Origin: Kappaphycus alvarezii
Lineage: Eukaryota; Rhodophyta; Florideophyceae; Gigartinales; Solieriaceae
DNA length: 64,000 nucleotides
Direction: 5' to 3'
Assembly (NCBI GenBank): GCA_002205965.3
Contig: NADL03000092.1
Coordinates: 1-64,000, forward strand
Made by a program: the position numbers and the translations under genes. The notes beneath the pieces were generated by a model. That model made no database searches. It saw nothing but the letters and a program-made list of their open reading frames with translations, and was not told the origin of the DNA. Below are positions 38,377-47,702 of this stretch, piece after piece; position 1 is the first letter of the stretch; each line of letters opens with the position of its first letter.

Positions 38377-38724
38377 AACAATGCGAAAACCGTCATAACG
38401 TGAAAAACGTCGAAGTCCAAGTAGAAATGTCTATTCTTTACTACACGTCGGTAGTTCTTCGCTTGGTCTCTCTTCCAATTGCACCTAGCTAGCGAACGCC
38501 TCTTCGTATAGACGTCCAAAGAAGGCCCTCTCCAAAATAAGAATGCTAATAATGCAATAAAAGCGTTCACCTATGCGAGAGCTGACCACGTAATGTTATT
38601 ACCTGCGCTTACCTTCCAGTTACGCAAAGGTACTCACGTTTTATGTGTGATTATTTCATCCATTCCCTGTTATCTGTAAATGAAATCTTCAGCTATTGCT
38701 TGGCAGTATCTGTACTTCACAAAA
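38374..38724 (-). repeat. 5' LTR of the copia element
   Basis: On the minus strand it begins TGTGAAGTAC at 38724. Similarity to the other LTR ends at about 38374, exactly where a gag-like ATG (MGPESSDL) starts, so there is no visible leader or tRNA primer-binding site between LTR and gag. Either the start codon lies elsewhere or the junction has been deleted. Confidence 0.75.
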
Positions 38725-38999
38725 TTTGAGATTGGAGTGGACAGGGCTGAGCGCGGGTTTTTTTACTTGAAACCTTCCTCCTTCCTCTCGGGGCGGACAC
38801 TAGGCTATGGTTTTGTGGTTTGGATTGCTTCTATTCCCCTTTGCTTATTCGCCGTTCTAATAACACTCGTAGATATTTCAGATCGCTCCTATATTAATCA
38901 AGTTCTAATATTCCCAACAAATGTGAGCCTGTGCGAATGAATCAGGCATTACAGCCTGGAGTAGCTCTACTCTTCTAGAACGAAGTACAATTATCGGGT
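38725..38999. other. Spacer right of the copia element
   Basis: The plus-strand frame 38680-38940 starts within the LTR and shows hydrophobic stretches but no recognisable domain. I treat it as chance. Confidence 0.35.
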
Positions 39000-39398
39000 C
39001 ATTTTATGCAAGACGTCAAAAATCGGTATGAGGTAGGTCATTACAGGTGAAATCGTAATAGATGAGGGAGAGTTATTTAAGGATCAAACGTAGTCTTTTT
39101 GAACGATGCGGGTTGGAGCTATTATAGAAAAATCTACACATGAACCGGCGACCACCGGTATTACTTATATAATGTCAGTAATAATGCTTCTTTGCGCCAT
39201 TAAAAGAAGTCACTTCACTCATCAAACACGAGAAAGAAGTAAACGAACCTTCTTGAGAGCAATGTTTGCATAGTATAGTAATCCCACCTTAGAAAATATG
39301 CGAGACCGTAAAGATCAAGCAACCATGCTCCACTTCTGTGAGGCATATGAACTCTATGATAATATTGCATCACATCAAGTAAAACGTCAGTGCCATTA
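39000..39398. repeat. Interspersed repeat R1, copy 2
   Basis: Colinear with 13992-14412 in the same orientation. Shared anchors include CATTTTATGCAAGACGTCAA, GATGAGGGAGAGTTA, GATGCGGGTTGGAG, GCTTCTTTGCGCCATTAAAA and CACTCATCAAACACGAGA. Non-coding. Confidence 0.65.
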
Positions 39399-39509
39399 AA
39401 CCCTAAAGTACCAAAAGTTACCCCCTTCTTTCCTTTTCTCGCGATCTAATTCTCTTGTTTTCCTTCTATTAATTTAACTCTAGACTCTTCATAGAGAGAT
39501 TTCTAGTAG

Positions 39510-39970
39510 GTGTTTGAATATCAGCTCACCGAAAACACTTTCCCAGGGATGGATCCCTGTTCTTTCACTTCGGTCTGCTTGATGGCTGGCCTTAAGGTAG
39601 CTTTTTAGGGAGCGTAATTCCTTCCCAATTACTGTGACGGTATAACCTTTTTGAGTTGATTGTAGCTGTCTGGAAAACCGTGTGATAGATTGGATATATC
39701 TTCCGAGAGTAAAACACCCAAAACTTTTTCTCTTCTACGCAACACCTTCTTTTACGTGCATCCAAATTCTCACGACAATCTCATAGGCATAATTTTTCTT
39801 AGTTTTATCAATAATGAGACAAAATATCTAAGCTTCCCTAAATGAGACAACTATGGGGTACGGAAAATGTCGTGCGGGAGTAATGGATAAATCTTATGGA
39901 AACTTTTCAGTAGTTGCTAGGTTATTGTCCCGTCCGGAATTATATATTAGTTTAGATTACATTCAAAGTA
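39510..39970. repeat. Interspersed repeat R2, copy 2, with nested R3 insertion
   Basis: Its flanks match 19745-20040, but about 180 bp (approximately 39572-39751) are extra. The extra part contains the R3 signature TTGAGTTGATTGTAGCTGTC, then GATAGATTGGATATATCTTC, AGAGTAAAACACCCAAAAC. The 19.7-kb copy gives the pre-insertion site, and a short CTTC flanks both ends of the insert. The repeat runs straight into the copia fragment at 39972. Confidence 0.6.
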
Positions 39971-39971
39971 T

Positions 39972-41003
39972 ATGTATTTTATAGTTGTAGTTTTCTGTGC
40001 TGACGATATCGTCCTACTTGGTAACTTGCAGCCAGCAGTAAGCAGAGTCATCCTATATTTCGGGAAGCATTTCAAGATACGGATCTCGGAAAAGATTAAC
40101 ATATTTTTAGGAGCGAATGTTGAGGGCAGCGGAAGTGAGGCCAGATTGCAAAATCAACCAATGATGGAACGCTTGTTGAAGTCATTTGGGGTGGCTGGGT
40201 GTAAACTGGTACCCACTCCCCCTCCAGCGGGACTGAACTTGAAGTGTGCTGAAGGAGATATTTTGTCAAAATCAATGCCCTATAGATGGTTAGTTTGGTC
40301 TTTATTTCATCTTGCAAATAATGTAAGGCCTTAAATCACGTATTCTGTGCAATACCTTTCTCGATTCATGCATAATCTGACATAGCACATTTGAAAAGCG
40401 GAAACATATTCTGATATATCTAAAGGCCACAAAATCACTTGCCATTAGGTGCTGTTATGAGGAAAGTGGTATTGTAGTAGCGTTTTCCAATGCAAATTGG
40501 GGGCAAGAAAAACCTAGTGGAAAATCAATTATTGGCTGCTGCTTTAAGTTTGCAGGTGTACTATGGAGCTGGCGCTCGAATCAGCAGAGTATTGTTGCCC
40601 ATAGTTCCGCGGCAGCTGAGTTTATCTCCTTAGTATTTTGCGTAAGGGAAGCAATTTGCGTGCATAAATTCAAAGCCAACTTGAAGTTGGCGCTACCTCA
40701 TGATAAGGTGGATCAAATATTTAATATTATATCGATGAGGATGACGTTGCGTGCATCAGTGATGCTCATAACCAAACAGTCTTAGAGTTGCCTAAACATG
40801 TAGATATCAAATACCAGCTTCTCGTGGATCATATCCGAAAAGGGGACTTGGGGCTATACTTCGTATCGAACGATGATATTGTTGCTGATATAATGACAAA
40901 AAAACCCTCAAGCGCATTTATTTCATCAATATTACAAAGCATACAGGCATTTTCCAGACTATATACATGCAAAACTTTTCCACGAACGAACACGGCATTG
41001 TGA
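39972..41003 (+). pseudogene. Second copia fragment: RT C-terminus and RNase H
   Basis: The forward frame 39972-40334 gives VVFCADDIVLLGN, the YVDD active-site region with Tyr replaced by Cys. It is followed by an RT thumb with FKIRISEKINIFLGANVEG and the usual PMMERLLKSFG connector. After stops and a shift, reading resumes with QYLSRFMHN, then the RNase H block IVVAFSNANWGQEKPSG, SSAAAEFISLVF, and finally HVDIKYQLLVDHIRKGDL with DDIVADIMTKK, the normal C-terminal end. It differs in sequence from the copia element at 33.4-38.7 kb and is on the opposite strand, so it is a separate family. No gag or integrase was found upstream. Confidence 0.8.
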
Positions 41004-42078
41004 ACAAAACCGGTTCAAGGAAGTAGATTAGGTCAAAGTCGCATATGGATAGGCGTTTGTTGGAATTGTAAAGTGGCCGGCCTTGTTTTCACATTACTAT
41101 GGGCCATGTAAGATCGTGAAGGTCAAGCACCCCAGATACGAACTATTTTGAAGGCACGAGCGATGTACCCGACGACCGATTCATGCCCGAAGACTTTTAC
41201 TATACACTCAACAACCCCCGCATCCGACGGAGTAGAAAATTATATGCCGCCCAGGGGTCTTATTTAGGAAGGTGGTGAGATGGAAAGGTCTAAGGGAAAT
41301 TGGAACGTCACGGATGTTGGAACCAGTGTTTCCACGGAAATTTGCGACACACTTGTACCAGGCATAAGCAACAAGGGGCCTGGGCTAGACCTAAATTAGG
41401 GCAGGTCATTTTTACATGTAAAACAAAGTTAATGCGTAAATAGACACGTTTCGCTTACAAGAAAGTAAAAATCTGGGCATGAAAATGAAAAATTAAGTTG
41501 TACCTTGGGTAATGTAAAAAACCGGGCAAGTGCAATACATAAAGAAATACATTTAATGCAATCAGCATCTAATGGGGACTGTGCACATCCTAACTATACA
41601 TAAAAATGACACGTACCTAGCACAATGTAAATATGATTAAAACCTGACATGTACCTGTACCAACCCACAAGACCCTGTGGCCTAGAGGGGTAACAAGTGG
41701 TCCCAAATGAACCAGACCTCGGTTTTGATTTCGGAGAGCGCACGCTAAAACCACACGAATATTCGTGTGGGTCAGAGGATACAAGGGACTGTCGTTTGGA
41801 GTCTGGTTCTAGTCTGATGACCCATCTTGGCTTTACTTGGAGCTATATCTTCTCCACCGTGGGGGTGGGAATAGCTTTCGTAGCCAAGATCTCGTTAGGC
41901 GAGCGCTGGAAACTAGACGCCATTCATTGAATTCAATGACCAATCGACAGTACCCGGAACTATGCGATAGGGATTCCTCTGGAGGCTAAGCACACTTTTT
42001 TATTCTTCAACCAAAGTACGTGAGGCGTCTTAATACTTTCCGGTTGACAAGAAAAGGTCTTCAACAGTCTTAATGTTT
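41004..42078. other. Spacer with palindrome and tRNA-like boxes
   Basis: No protein gene was recognised. It contains TGGCCTAGAGG (41678-41688, resembling a pol III A box), GGTTTTGATTTC (41721-41732, a weak B box) and the palindrome at 41751-41770. Confidence 0.4.
41751..41770. repeat. Perfect 20-bp palindrome
   Basis: CCACACGAATATTCGTGTGG is exactly self-complementary with no spacer. It could bind a dimeric regulator or be an inverted-repeat remnant, but no gene lies close enough to choose. Confidence 0.75.
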
Positions 42079-44100
42079 TCACTTCCTTATCAAAAGAAAG
42101 GTATTTTTCGCAATTGTGATCACATTGCTGGTTGAAGTTGTTGATATACGATTCCTGATCGAACTATAAATTCCTCCAGTCAGTCTGAATACCAGTTTGA
42201 TGTCACTCTGAGTAGCAGTATTGCCAGGGAAAAGCGGCACATTCTTGCCACTATCGGGAACTTCGACTCTCTCTTTTGAAGCCATTGCCACTTATTGTCA
42301 TCCATACTTGAATATATCTGTTTCCTAAAAAATCGGAGCTCGGCTTTAACTCCGTCTGTTAGATTTTCCTGCTCAAATTCTGGCTCATTGTCAATAAAGC
42401 AATCCTCAATTTGATCACTGTCGACAGTTCGATCCTCTGAATTCAAAATTGAAATGCCCATTTCTCGTGGAACCATACAAGCTTTCTCCGCGCTAATTAG
42501 AAGCATAATTATTACTTGATCGTCGTATTGCTTTATTATCTTCCTTGTTCGGGATGGGTCTGATATGTGAAGATTCATCCATGTTGATGTCTGCTCTTTA
42601 AAGCGGGATCAAATACTGCGGCTATGTAGTGATGACCGTATATTCCTTACAGATCTTGTATCTCGAAGAAAGGATTCAAAACTTCTCCAAAAGATTCGCA
42701 AACTGCTGAAGACATCTTTGATTTCAACATCTCTGGTTGCTGATCAAAATCGTCACTTGAAACCGCAATAATGGTTCTGCAGTTCTCCTTGAAAGCCTGA
42801 TACACCGACAGAATCTCTTTAAGTGCCTCAAAAACACACCAGAACTTTTGTAGGCCTTTTAAGGTAAGAAAAATCAGCGACTCCAACGTTTCCACAATGC
42901 ATTGGACAACATGACACGTCTGTTGAGCTGAAACCTGTTTTCTTAGACTTCGATCTTGCTGAGAACCGAAACACCTCTTGATAACATTGTTGTACTTCAG
43001 CATCATCTTCATGGTGACAACAAAGCTGAAAACTCTCGTTTTTACGGGAGTGGGAATCATTCGTTGCGGCATACCTTTCTTGCGTATGCCTTATACCATG
43101 CTTTCCTACTTTTTGAAGACTTCTTCGATCATGTGATGCATTCTAGTAGAACACTTCTAACCGCGCCAAAAGCATTCAATGGGAATCCTTCGCAAACTGT
43201 CTTCAATAATTCTGCGTGCAGGCGCCAGACACAAGATGTGCAAAACAGTTTGCACTAAAACACCCTTTGATTTCGAAGGCTTCAAACGAAGATAACAGCT
43301 GAGATGCATTTGCTCATGCCTTGAGATTGGCACCACCGACTTTTACGCGCGCGATAACATTATTCGTCAATTCATAATTTTTTAGTTGCTCCTAAGCATC
43401 ATACTCAACTCCTGATTACATTTGTTATCACATTCATTAAGACCAACATGAACTTGCACATTCTGATAGTCCTTATAAACTCCATTTGCAATGAGGTCGA
43501 AAATTTCTTGACACCCTCTGCTCATCCACAGATCAAAATATATACTCACCGAATCCAGAGAAGAAAGCTTAGGTTTGGTAAAATTCTCTTCAACTTCCTT
43601 ACTAAGAGCAGGGATAATCTTCTCCCGGAACGTCATCACCTTCGGTATAATTACTCTTGGGTTAATTCTGTGAACAAATCAAAGAAAATCCGGATACTTC
43701 ACGAATGAAAATGGACGACTAGCCCTAGTCAAGAGCAAGACTAGATTCTTGTAAACTTCCTTTGTTGTATTTGAACTTGGTGAATACTTCTGATGCATTT
43801 CTAAAATGGTCTGGAAAGTATTTTGCGTTTTCCTCTCTGGCTATGCATTGTCTCGATTTTGTCCATCAAACTTGAATGGTGATTTTTCAAGTGTCGTAGA
43901 AAATAATTAGTTCCTGCACTGTTCTTGAACGTCAATATTCCCTTCCTTTATCTTTTGCTTAGAGATTCAGATGCATCAGCTTGGTGTGAATAAGGAATAC
44001 ATGCAAATTTAGAGTCTCCCAAAGGCTTGTAGAATCCCCAAAGCAATTAATTCTTTCCATTCTTTTTTATCGTTCCATGTCTCTTTTGCAATTCTCATAA
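42079..44100 (-). mobile_element. hAT-superfamily transposase remnant
   Basis: Reading the minus strand: a BED-finger end NYFLRHLKNHHSSL (about 43900-43860); a segment RTTDIMRIAKETWNDKKEW (about 44100) lying on its 5' side; the catalytic-core block SVSIYFDLWMSRGCQEIFD (43560 region), in which the FDLWMS Asp fits the first DDE residue; a mid-core TRVFSFVVTMKMMLKYNNVI (43030); and a C-terminal dimerisation region WQWLQKRESKFPIVARM followed in another frame by FRLTGGIYSSIRNRISTTS. hAT transposases cut and paste via this dimer domain. Frame changes near 43640, 43080 and 42290, plus stops, inactivate it. I did not find terminal inverted repeats. Confidence 0.75.
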
Positions 44101-45136
44101 TATCGGTTGTTCTTGATGGGTCATGCGTACTTCAACTACATCATCTTTGTTTTTGGCTTGCCTCCCTAAGGTTGTTGACTCGATTTCGTTGATGACATTG
44201 GTCATGTTCCTTGTTGCTCTGAGTGCGTTTTTCTGTATAGAGAGTAGAGCTTCTTCTTCCGGGCGTTCATCGGAAAGTGAAACACTACCCGTAGGACATA
44301 CGGTATGTATAAATTTTTCTCAACGGCGACATCGACCTGTGGTCTTTCTTGATTGTTGTATTATTGCATTTGTAGTTTCTCAAATGGGTGGTACGTGTGG
44401 TCCGAAAGTAAGGGAACAATTAAAATATTTCTCTTGCATGTACTGCAGTACAATTACAGTACCTAGCATTCACAACTGTGGTTAAAGTACATGTGCAATG
44501 TACTTGTTCATGTATCGCTTAGTGACACGTAACTGGCAAACCTGGTGGGAACTATCCATAACAAATTGGAACATTGCGGGGAGGAGAACCGTCCGTAACC
44601 CCTGAAAGACCAAACTCCCCTTCCAGAAAATTTCATTTCGGTCTAGTCACTTGAAAAAGAGAAAGTAGGGGATTTAGGTATTGTAGGAGTCGATATTTAT
44701 GCATTTTTATGATTTTAGTACTGTATAGTGAAGAAATGAAAAATTCTGGCTGTCTATACATACCCCAGTTCTGGCGGTCGGTCAGATACTCGACAATAAG
44801 GAACAACAACAAAAATCCTTCAAACCAAAAGCAACTAACTCAACCTGCCCCCCCCCCTTCCTCTCCTTTTGTTTACTACTAACCGACCTTTATACCCCGT
44901 TCAGTGTCCCTCGTCGGGCGGCGTCGCTTGCGTGTATGCAAGGGTGTCGTTCGAAACACCTACCTAAACTTCCTCGCTAGAGAGGGGGGCACTTTGGGTG
45001 CACAGGTTAGCAAGGAACAGTTGGGAAAACTCCGCCCTAGTGGCATCAAGAGGTGGTAAGGTAAAGAGGTGGGAAATACGTTAAGAATTGGGAAAGAGGC
45101 CAATCCCACTGCCGGATCATCTATGGTCAGCATCGA
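44101..45136. other. Spacer between transposon zone and gene island
   Basis: A plus-strand frame (44123-44485) is unidentified. The palindrome TGTACTGCAGTACA lies at 44439-44452, and a C10 run lies near 44850. No gene was supported. Confidence 0.4.
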
Positions 45137-45457
45137 TTGCGCCTGCTTAACTGCTCTAAAGGTTGGCCAGGACAAGGAAAGAAAGAAGGCAAGAAGGAAG
45201 AAGAGTTAGCAAACCACCACTGCACGGTGTACAACTTCCGAACGCCAAGCAAAAACGAGTTCGAGGCCCACAAAGCCGGGCCTAAGCTCCTCAACGCTGT
45301 GATTCGCCACAGCAACCCCTATGATCCCTCTTTCTGGACAAACCGCCTCCAATGTGGGTGTGGCACTCGTGTAGGCTCGAAAATTGATCTGCGCTTACAT
45401 CTTTCCAGTCGAAAACAGCGGAGGGATCTGGCGCAGGGAAACAACGAGAAATTTTGA
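45137..45457 (+). other. Unidentified ORF with Cys/His pairs
   Basis: This 106-codon frame has a Lys/Glu-rich start and two Cys/His clusters (HHCTVYNF...EFEAHKAG and LQCGCGTRVGSKIDLRLH) that loosely resemble degenerate C2H2 fingers. There is no second supporting feature. It may be a zinc-finger remnant or chance. Confidence 0.2.
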
Positions 45458-45626
45458 CCCTCACCTCTGCTTTGGATTGAGTACAGTACAGCCCCTGAAC
45501 ATTGGACTAGCGTTTACAGTACGCCGAAACTATCCCTTCAGCACCGTGCAACACGTGGTGCCATTAAATTGTCAACTTTTTCACGAGTACAAATTTATTT
45601 CGCAATTTCTTAAAGAGTAAGTTTTC

Positions 45627-45644
45627 TAATAATAATAATAATAA
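45627..45644. repeat. (TAA)6 microsatellite
   Basis: Six TAA units followed by further A/T-rich sequence, about 280 bp before the VAP-like gene. Confidence 0.85.
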
Positions 45645-45924
45645 TTAATTTAATAACTTAATAAGTGCTCTTGCGAGCGCTATTTGTGCAGATGGTCTAC
45701 TTTGCTGAAATAAATCCGTTTCACTGAACGGCTGACGGAATATCGCCATCGCTCGCAGTGAGAAAAAAAATTGCCCTTGTCTTTCTTTGGCAATGAGAAC
45801 CACATTAATTCGAAATGGACTTGAATCAAACATTCAGGATCCCGCCCTTTTCCTCATCTTTTAACTGCCAGCTCCACATCCGCCCTGCCGCCGTAAACTC
45901 CTCCCTCCCCCAACCAAACCAACC

Positions 45925-46745
45925 ATGGCCTCCCCAATCGACCAAACCAACGTCTCCAAACTCCTCCTCTCCTTCCCCCTTCCCGATCCCACCTCCACCC
46001 CCCCCCCTCCCCCCCTCCATCCGACGTTCTCCACCTAACCAACCCCACCCAAACCCCCCTAGCCTTCAAGGTCAAAACCACAAATCAAACCCGCTACATC
46101 GTCCGCCCCAACTTTGGTCCCCTCCCTCCCAACTCCACCCTCGCCATAAACATCACCCTCAATCCACCCTACCCCACAACCCCCGGTCCCTCCAAAGACA
46201 AACTCCTCCTCTTGTTAGTCCCGGTCACACCCCCCGCTCCCGCCGCCCTTCCACTCGACTTTTGGACCGTCCACGAACAACACCCCGAAGTAGTCCGCGT
46301 AATCCTCAAAGTTACCTTTGAATCCGCCGCTCCTCCATCCGTTGACACTCCGCACCTCCCCGATCCCCATCCCCATCCCATTGTCACCACCCCGACTCTC
46401 AATCCATCCCCAGCCGCTGCCGTCGCACCCAATCCAACCCCCACAGGAGGAGCGGAACCCACGGATTTGGAATTGATGGGTGAGGCCAATTATGAGGCTG
46501 CATTGGACCGTGCAAGGGAGTTGCAGCGCATGTTGGAGGCCAAGAATTTGGAGTTGGCTCGCTTGAGAATGGAGTTGGCAGAGACAAAGGCGGAGAGTGA
46601 ACGCGTCTTAAAAGAAGCCCCGAAGCCGCCTCTTGGCGCGGGAGGGGGGTTGGGCGATCCGGTAGGGGGGGTTGGCTTGCTCGGTTGGGCCATTATGGGA
46701 CTTGTCGTTGTTGTCTTGCTGGTTAATTTGTACAAGGTGTTTTGA
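45925..46745 (+). CDS. Tail-anchored VAP-like protein (MSP domain), one frame break
   Basis: VAP proteins sit in the ER membrane and bind FFAT-motif partners to build membrane contact sites. The ATG at 45925 is in strong context (ACCATGG). After a break in the poly-C tract near 45998-46016 (one base apparently missing), the frame reads DVLHLTNPTQTPLAFKVKTT, then YIVRPNFGPLPPNSTLAINI: the MSP core with its FKVKTT and RP.xG signatures. It is followed by a Pro-rich linker, a ~35-residue coiled coil (RARELQRMLEAKNLELARLR) and a C-terminal membrane helix WAIMGLVVVVLLVNLYKVF at the extreme end. Expected length is about 273 residues, typical for VAPs. The domain order is complete, so the gene is probably intact and the break a sequence error. 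It is convergent with the Nup96 gene. Confidence 0.82.
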
Positions 46746-47702
46746 GCGCGTCGTGAGTGCTGCTTGTTGAAATTCGCGCATAGGGGAGGGGGAGGAGCTG
46801 ACGGACAGTGCAGGTGCAGATTTGTGGAGTGTGTTGATAGTTTGTGGCGAAGATTCTGTGCGCATGCGCGGTGTGACTGGCGATGGGCAGGGGTTTGAGA
46901 ATGGATTTGCGGCGTTTTATCTCAGGCCGGGTGAGGAAATTGCAATAGCGTCCTATCTCGCACTACCGAGCTGGAATGGTCTTGTGCTGTAGGGCGTGTG
47001 ACGCTATAACGTGGTGGGACGGAGGGCACGGCTGTGAAAAGTTGTCATGGGATGGCTCCGAGATTTCTCAACTAGGCCAGGCCACGTCTAGGTCAAAAGG
47101 CCGTGTCGAGCGCGGGTTTGGCAGGCCTAAACGCGTGCAAGCGCTACATCTCTTTCCATTTGTGTTTGCGAATACAAGGGAAACGCCGAGGTTGTTAGTG
47201 TATTGGGATGGTTGGTGCCAACTTGTCCCCTACATTGCCTGCCATTCTTAGGTTGTGAACATATAGCTCTTACGTATGACATAAACATACATTCAGAAAT
47301 TAATCCCCATGCCGAGGCCGAGAAAGTGTTTGACCGGGAGCATTTGATAACAACTTGCGGGATATTGCCGCGCGCGCCGCAGATCGACCATGCAGTCTGG
47401 GCTGTAGGTAGATAGATGTGACTACCCAGGTAGTCTGGCAAGGCAAGACTTATTCCACTACTATCGATGCTATCGCAAATATGGCATAACAATCTCGCTT
47501 GGCCAGAAGATGGCCTCGGCGCTGCGCTCTGTTCGCAAATCTCCACCTCCGCACCAGCACCGAACAATACCTGTGGCAACATGCATCTTTATGTCTGCAT
47601 GACATGGACAAACCTTTGCACGACCAACGCAGTCGGTCACAAGTCTGCCCTTTACTTTAAACATGATCACTCTTCAAATCGTCCGCAAAGATCTCTCCAG
47701 CC
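46746..47702. other. Intergenic, convergent 3' ends
   Basis: This lies between the stops of the VAP-like and Nup96 genes. Short frames on both strands show no domain and no RNA gene was recognised. Confidence 0.5.

Larger units (their letters stand above)
33401..38724 (-). mobile_element. Ty1/copia LTR retrotransposon, decayed
   Basis: Two ~350-bp direct repeats (33401-33757 and 38374-38724) differ by scattered substitutions. They enclose gag, protease-region, integrase, RT and RNase H segments in copia order on the minus strand. The left LTR read on the minus strand begins TGCGAAATGC and ends TGTAACA (TG...CA). I found no convincing 5-bp target duplication: TTCAA on the left, AAATT on the right. 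Many frameshifts and stops and the LTR divergence show an old insertion. Confidence 0.85.

Noticed and set aside
41678..41735. A true tRNA gene
   Set aside because: No acceptor-stem pairing or cloverleaf could be drawn, and the B box is too weak.
45815..46321. Pro/Ser-rich 168-codon plus-strand frame over the VAP-like gene
   Set aside because: The MSP-domain sequence is in a different frame downstream of the C run, so this frame is a shadow in C-rich DNA.
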